Shown here: positions 63,001 to 64,000 of the stretch, in pieces | Layout: each line of letters opens with the position of its first letter | Numbering within the stretch: the first letter of the stretch is position 1 | DNA from: Pseudomonas sp. MWU15-20650 | GTDB lineage: Bacteria; Pseudomonadota; Gammaproteobacteria; Pseudomonadales; Pseudomonadaceae | Direction of reading: 5' to 3' | DNA length: 64,000 nucleotides | Assembly: GCF_023242475.1 (NCBI RefSeq) | Contig: NZ_JALJFG010000033.1 | Span: 1-64,000, forward strand | Notes under the pieces: generated by a model | Databases searched by the model: none | What the model was told of the DNA's origin: nothing | Seen by the model: only the letters and a program-made list of their open reading frames with translations | Made by a program: the position numbers and the translations under genes

Positions 63001-64000
63001 AATCACTTCAGCGAGAACGTCCCAAACTTCTGGCAGTTCGCGCTCGACCATTTTCTTGGCCGCTTTGATGGTGGTCGCGAGACCGCGCATTTCCAGCTTG
63101 CCGAAGATGAATGGCTTGAACAGCTCAAGTGCCATCTTCTTAGGCAGACCGCACTGGTGCAGACGCAGGGTCGGGCCTACGGTAATTACCGAACGACCGG
63201 AGTAGTCAACACGCTTACCGAGCAAGTTCTGACGGAAACGACCTTGCTTACCCTTGATCATGTCAGCCAGGGATTTCAGAGGACGCTTGTTGGAACCGGT
63301 GATAGCGCGGCCACGACGACCGTTGTCGAGCAGGGCATCGACCGCTTCTTGCAACATACGCTTTTCGTTGCGCACGATGATGTCCGGAGCGGACAGGTCG
63401 AGCAGGCGCTTCAAGCGGTTGTTACGGTTGATCACGCGACGGTACAGGTCGTTGAGGTCGGACGTCGCGAAGCGACCACCGTCCAACGGTACCAGCGGAC
63501 GCAGGTCTGGCGGCAGAACCGGCAGAACGGTCAGCACCATCCACTCTGGCAAGTTGCCGGAACCCTGGAAGGCTTCCATCAACTTCAGACGCTTGGACAG
63601 CTTCTTGATCTTGGTTTCGGAGTTGGTTTGCGGAATCTCTTCGCGCAGTCGGCCAATCTCGTGCTCCAGGTCGATAGCGTGCAGCAGTTCGCGGACAGCT
63701 TCGGCACCCATGCGGGCATCGAAATCGTCACCGAACTCTTCCAGCGCTTCGAAGTACTGCTCGTCGTTCAGCAGCTGACCCTTTTCAAGGGTGGTCATGC
63801 CTGGATCGATAACGACATAGCTCTCGAAATAGAGAACGCGTTCGATATCACGCAGGGTCATGTCCATCAGCAAACCGATACGGGACGGCAGCGATTTCAG
63901 GAACCAGATGTGGGCAACCGGCGAAGCCAGTTCGATGTGCGCCATGCGCTCACGACGAACCTTGGCCAGTGCAACTTCAACGCCGCACTTCTCGCAGATC
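60049..64000 (-). CDS. rpoC: RNA polymerase beta' subunit (5' end outside window)
   Basis: The frame runs off the window, so the first ~80 codons are missing; the visible part begins ICEKCGVEVALAKVRRERM, the end of the N-terminal zinc ribbon. The catalytic NADFDGDQMAVHVPLT with the three Mg-binding Asp is intact, as are the bridge helix and trigger loop regions (SIGEPGTQLTMRTFHIGG) and the second zinc site (CETRYGICAKCYGRDLARG, in part). The C-terminus ends ALTEALNSSGN. It belongs to the rplKAJL-rpoBC operon upstream of the window. Confidence 0.98.
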   Translation of the reverse strand, partial: ICEKCGVEVALAKVRRERMAHIELASPVAHIWFLKSLPSRIGLLMDMTLRDIERVLYFESYVVIDPGMTTLEKGQLLNDEQYFEALEEFGDDFDARMGAEAVRELLHAIDLEHEIGRLREEIPQTNSETKIKKLSKRLKLMEAFQGSGNLPEWMVLTVLPVLPPDLRPLVPLDGGRFATSDLNDLYRRVINRNNRLKRLLDLSAPDIIVRNEKRMLQEAVDALLDNGRRGRAITGSNKRPLKSLADMIKGKQGRFRQNLLGKRVDYSGRSVITVGPTLRLHQCGLPKKMALELFKPFIFGKLEMRGLATTIKAAKKMVERELPEVWDVLAEVIREHPVLLNRAPTLHRLGIQAFEPVLIEGKAIQLHPLVCAAYNADFDGDQMAVHVPLTLEAQLEARALMMSTNNILSPANGEPIIVPSQDVVLGLYYMTREAINAKGEGRVFADLQEVDRVFRAGEAALHAKVKVRINETVNDRDGGSVSNTRIVDTTVGRALLYQVVPKGLSYDVVNLPMKKKAISKLINQCYRVVGLKETVIFADQLMYTGFAYSTISGVSIGVNDFVIPDEKARIISAATDEVKEIESQYASGLVTQGEKYNKVIDLWSKANDEVSKAMMANLSKEKVIDRHGVEVDQESFNSMYMMADSGARGSAAQIRQLAGMRGLMAKPDGSIIETPITANFREGLSVLQYFISTHGARKGLADTALKTANSGYLTRRLVDVAQDLVVTEIDCGTEHGLLMTPHIEGGDVVEPLGERVLGRVIARDVFKPGTEEIIVPAGTLVDEKWVEFIELNSIDEVIVRSPISCETRYGICAKCYGRDLARGHQVNIGEAVGVIAAQSIGEPGTQLTMRTFHIGGAASRTSAADSVQVKNGGTVRLHNLKHVERVDGHLVAVSRSGELAIADDYGRERERYKLPYGAVISVKEGDKVDAGAIVAKWDPHTHPIVTEMKGTVTYVGMEEGITIKRQTDELTGMTNIEVLDAKDRPAAGKDIRPAVKMVDDNGKDLLLPGTDVIAQYFLPANALVGVADGAKIAIGDVIARIPQETSKTRDITGGLPRVADLFEARRPKEASILAEVSGTIAFGKETKGKRRLVITPNDGSDPYEELIPKWRHLNVFEGEQVNRGEVISDGPSDPHDILRLLGVSALAKYIVNEIQDVYRLQGVKINDKHIETILRQMLRKVEIAESGDSSFIKGDQMELTHVLVENERLANEEKFVSKFTRVLLGITKASLSTESFISAASFQETTRVLTEAAVTGKRDYLRGLKENVVVGRLIPAGTGLAYHSERKRRRDADKPLRVSASEVEAALTEALNSSGN

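Overview
The window reads as chromosomal DNA of a Pseudomonas species, most likely of the P. fluorescens group. Three things point there: the gene order (ispA-dxs, the rib-nusB-thiL block, a DUF2796/ABC/oprG block, ssb-MFS-uvrA-ferritin-katA-rplQ), the highly biased GC-rich codon use, and intergenic REP elements of the kind described in P. fluorescens. I saw no rRNA, tRNA, CRISPR array, insertion sequence or prophage.

Region 1 (1-1400) is the ragged end of an Rhs polymorphic-toxin locus: the last core repeat, a swapped-in toxin tip, an overlapping putative immunity gene, and an AT-rich stretch with a broken small frame. Region 2 (1331-2553) is a Fic-family AMP-transferase gene with a C-terminal winged helix, preceded by four copies of a TGAGCCGA half-site that look like its own operator. 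Region 3 (2629-8587) holds isoprenoid genes (xseB, ispA, dxs), a REPIN, and a BtuB-like receptor convergent with a BtuF-like binding protein. Region 4 (8584-15258, minus strand) is riboflavin and thiamine biosynthesis (nrdR-ribD-ribC-ribBA-ribH-nusB-thiL, then ribA). pgpA, which sits beside thiL in P. aeruginosa, is missing.

Region 5 (15399-23000) contains a YbaY-type lipoprotein, a methyltransferase, a YbbN/CnoX-like thioredoxin-TPR protein and a probable Zur-controlled operon (His-rich DUF2796 protein, ABC ATPase, FtsX-type permease, DUF3299 protein). oprG follows with an ANR/FNR-like box and a leader hairpin, then a second REPIN and a sugar-nucleotide-type reductase. Region 6 (22985-34279) is more variable: full-length Lhr helicase, an MscS-type channel, an MFS transporter, a GlxA-type regulator divergent from a cysteine hydrolase, trans-aconitate methyltransferase and a LysR regulator.

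Region 7 (34346-41410) is ssb, a YajR-type MFS carrier, uvrA (TTG start, LexA-like box), a heme-less bacterioferritin homologue and katA. Region 8 (41650-64000, minus strand) is the transcription/translation superoperon: rpoC (5' end outside the window), str (rpsL-rpsG-fusA-tuf), S10, spc and alpha operons. Sigma70-type promoters with exact 17-bp spacing can be read in front of rpsL, rpsJ and rpsM. The latter two sit directly behind a hairpin terminator, so the cluster is split into units. The most system-like novel candidates are the Rhs tip/immunity pair, the Fic gene with its four-site operator, and the Zur/DUF2796/ABC/DUF3299 operon.
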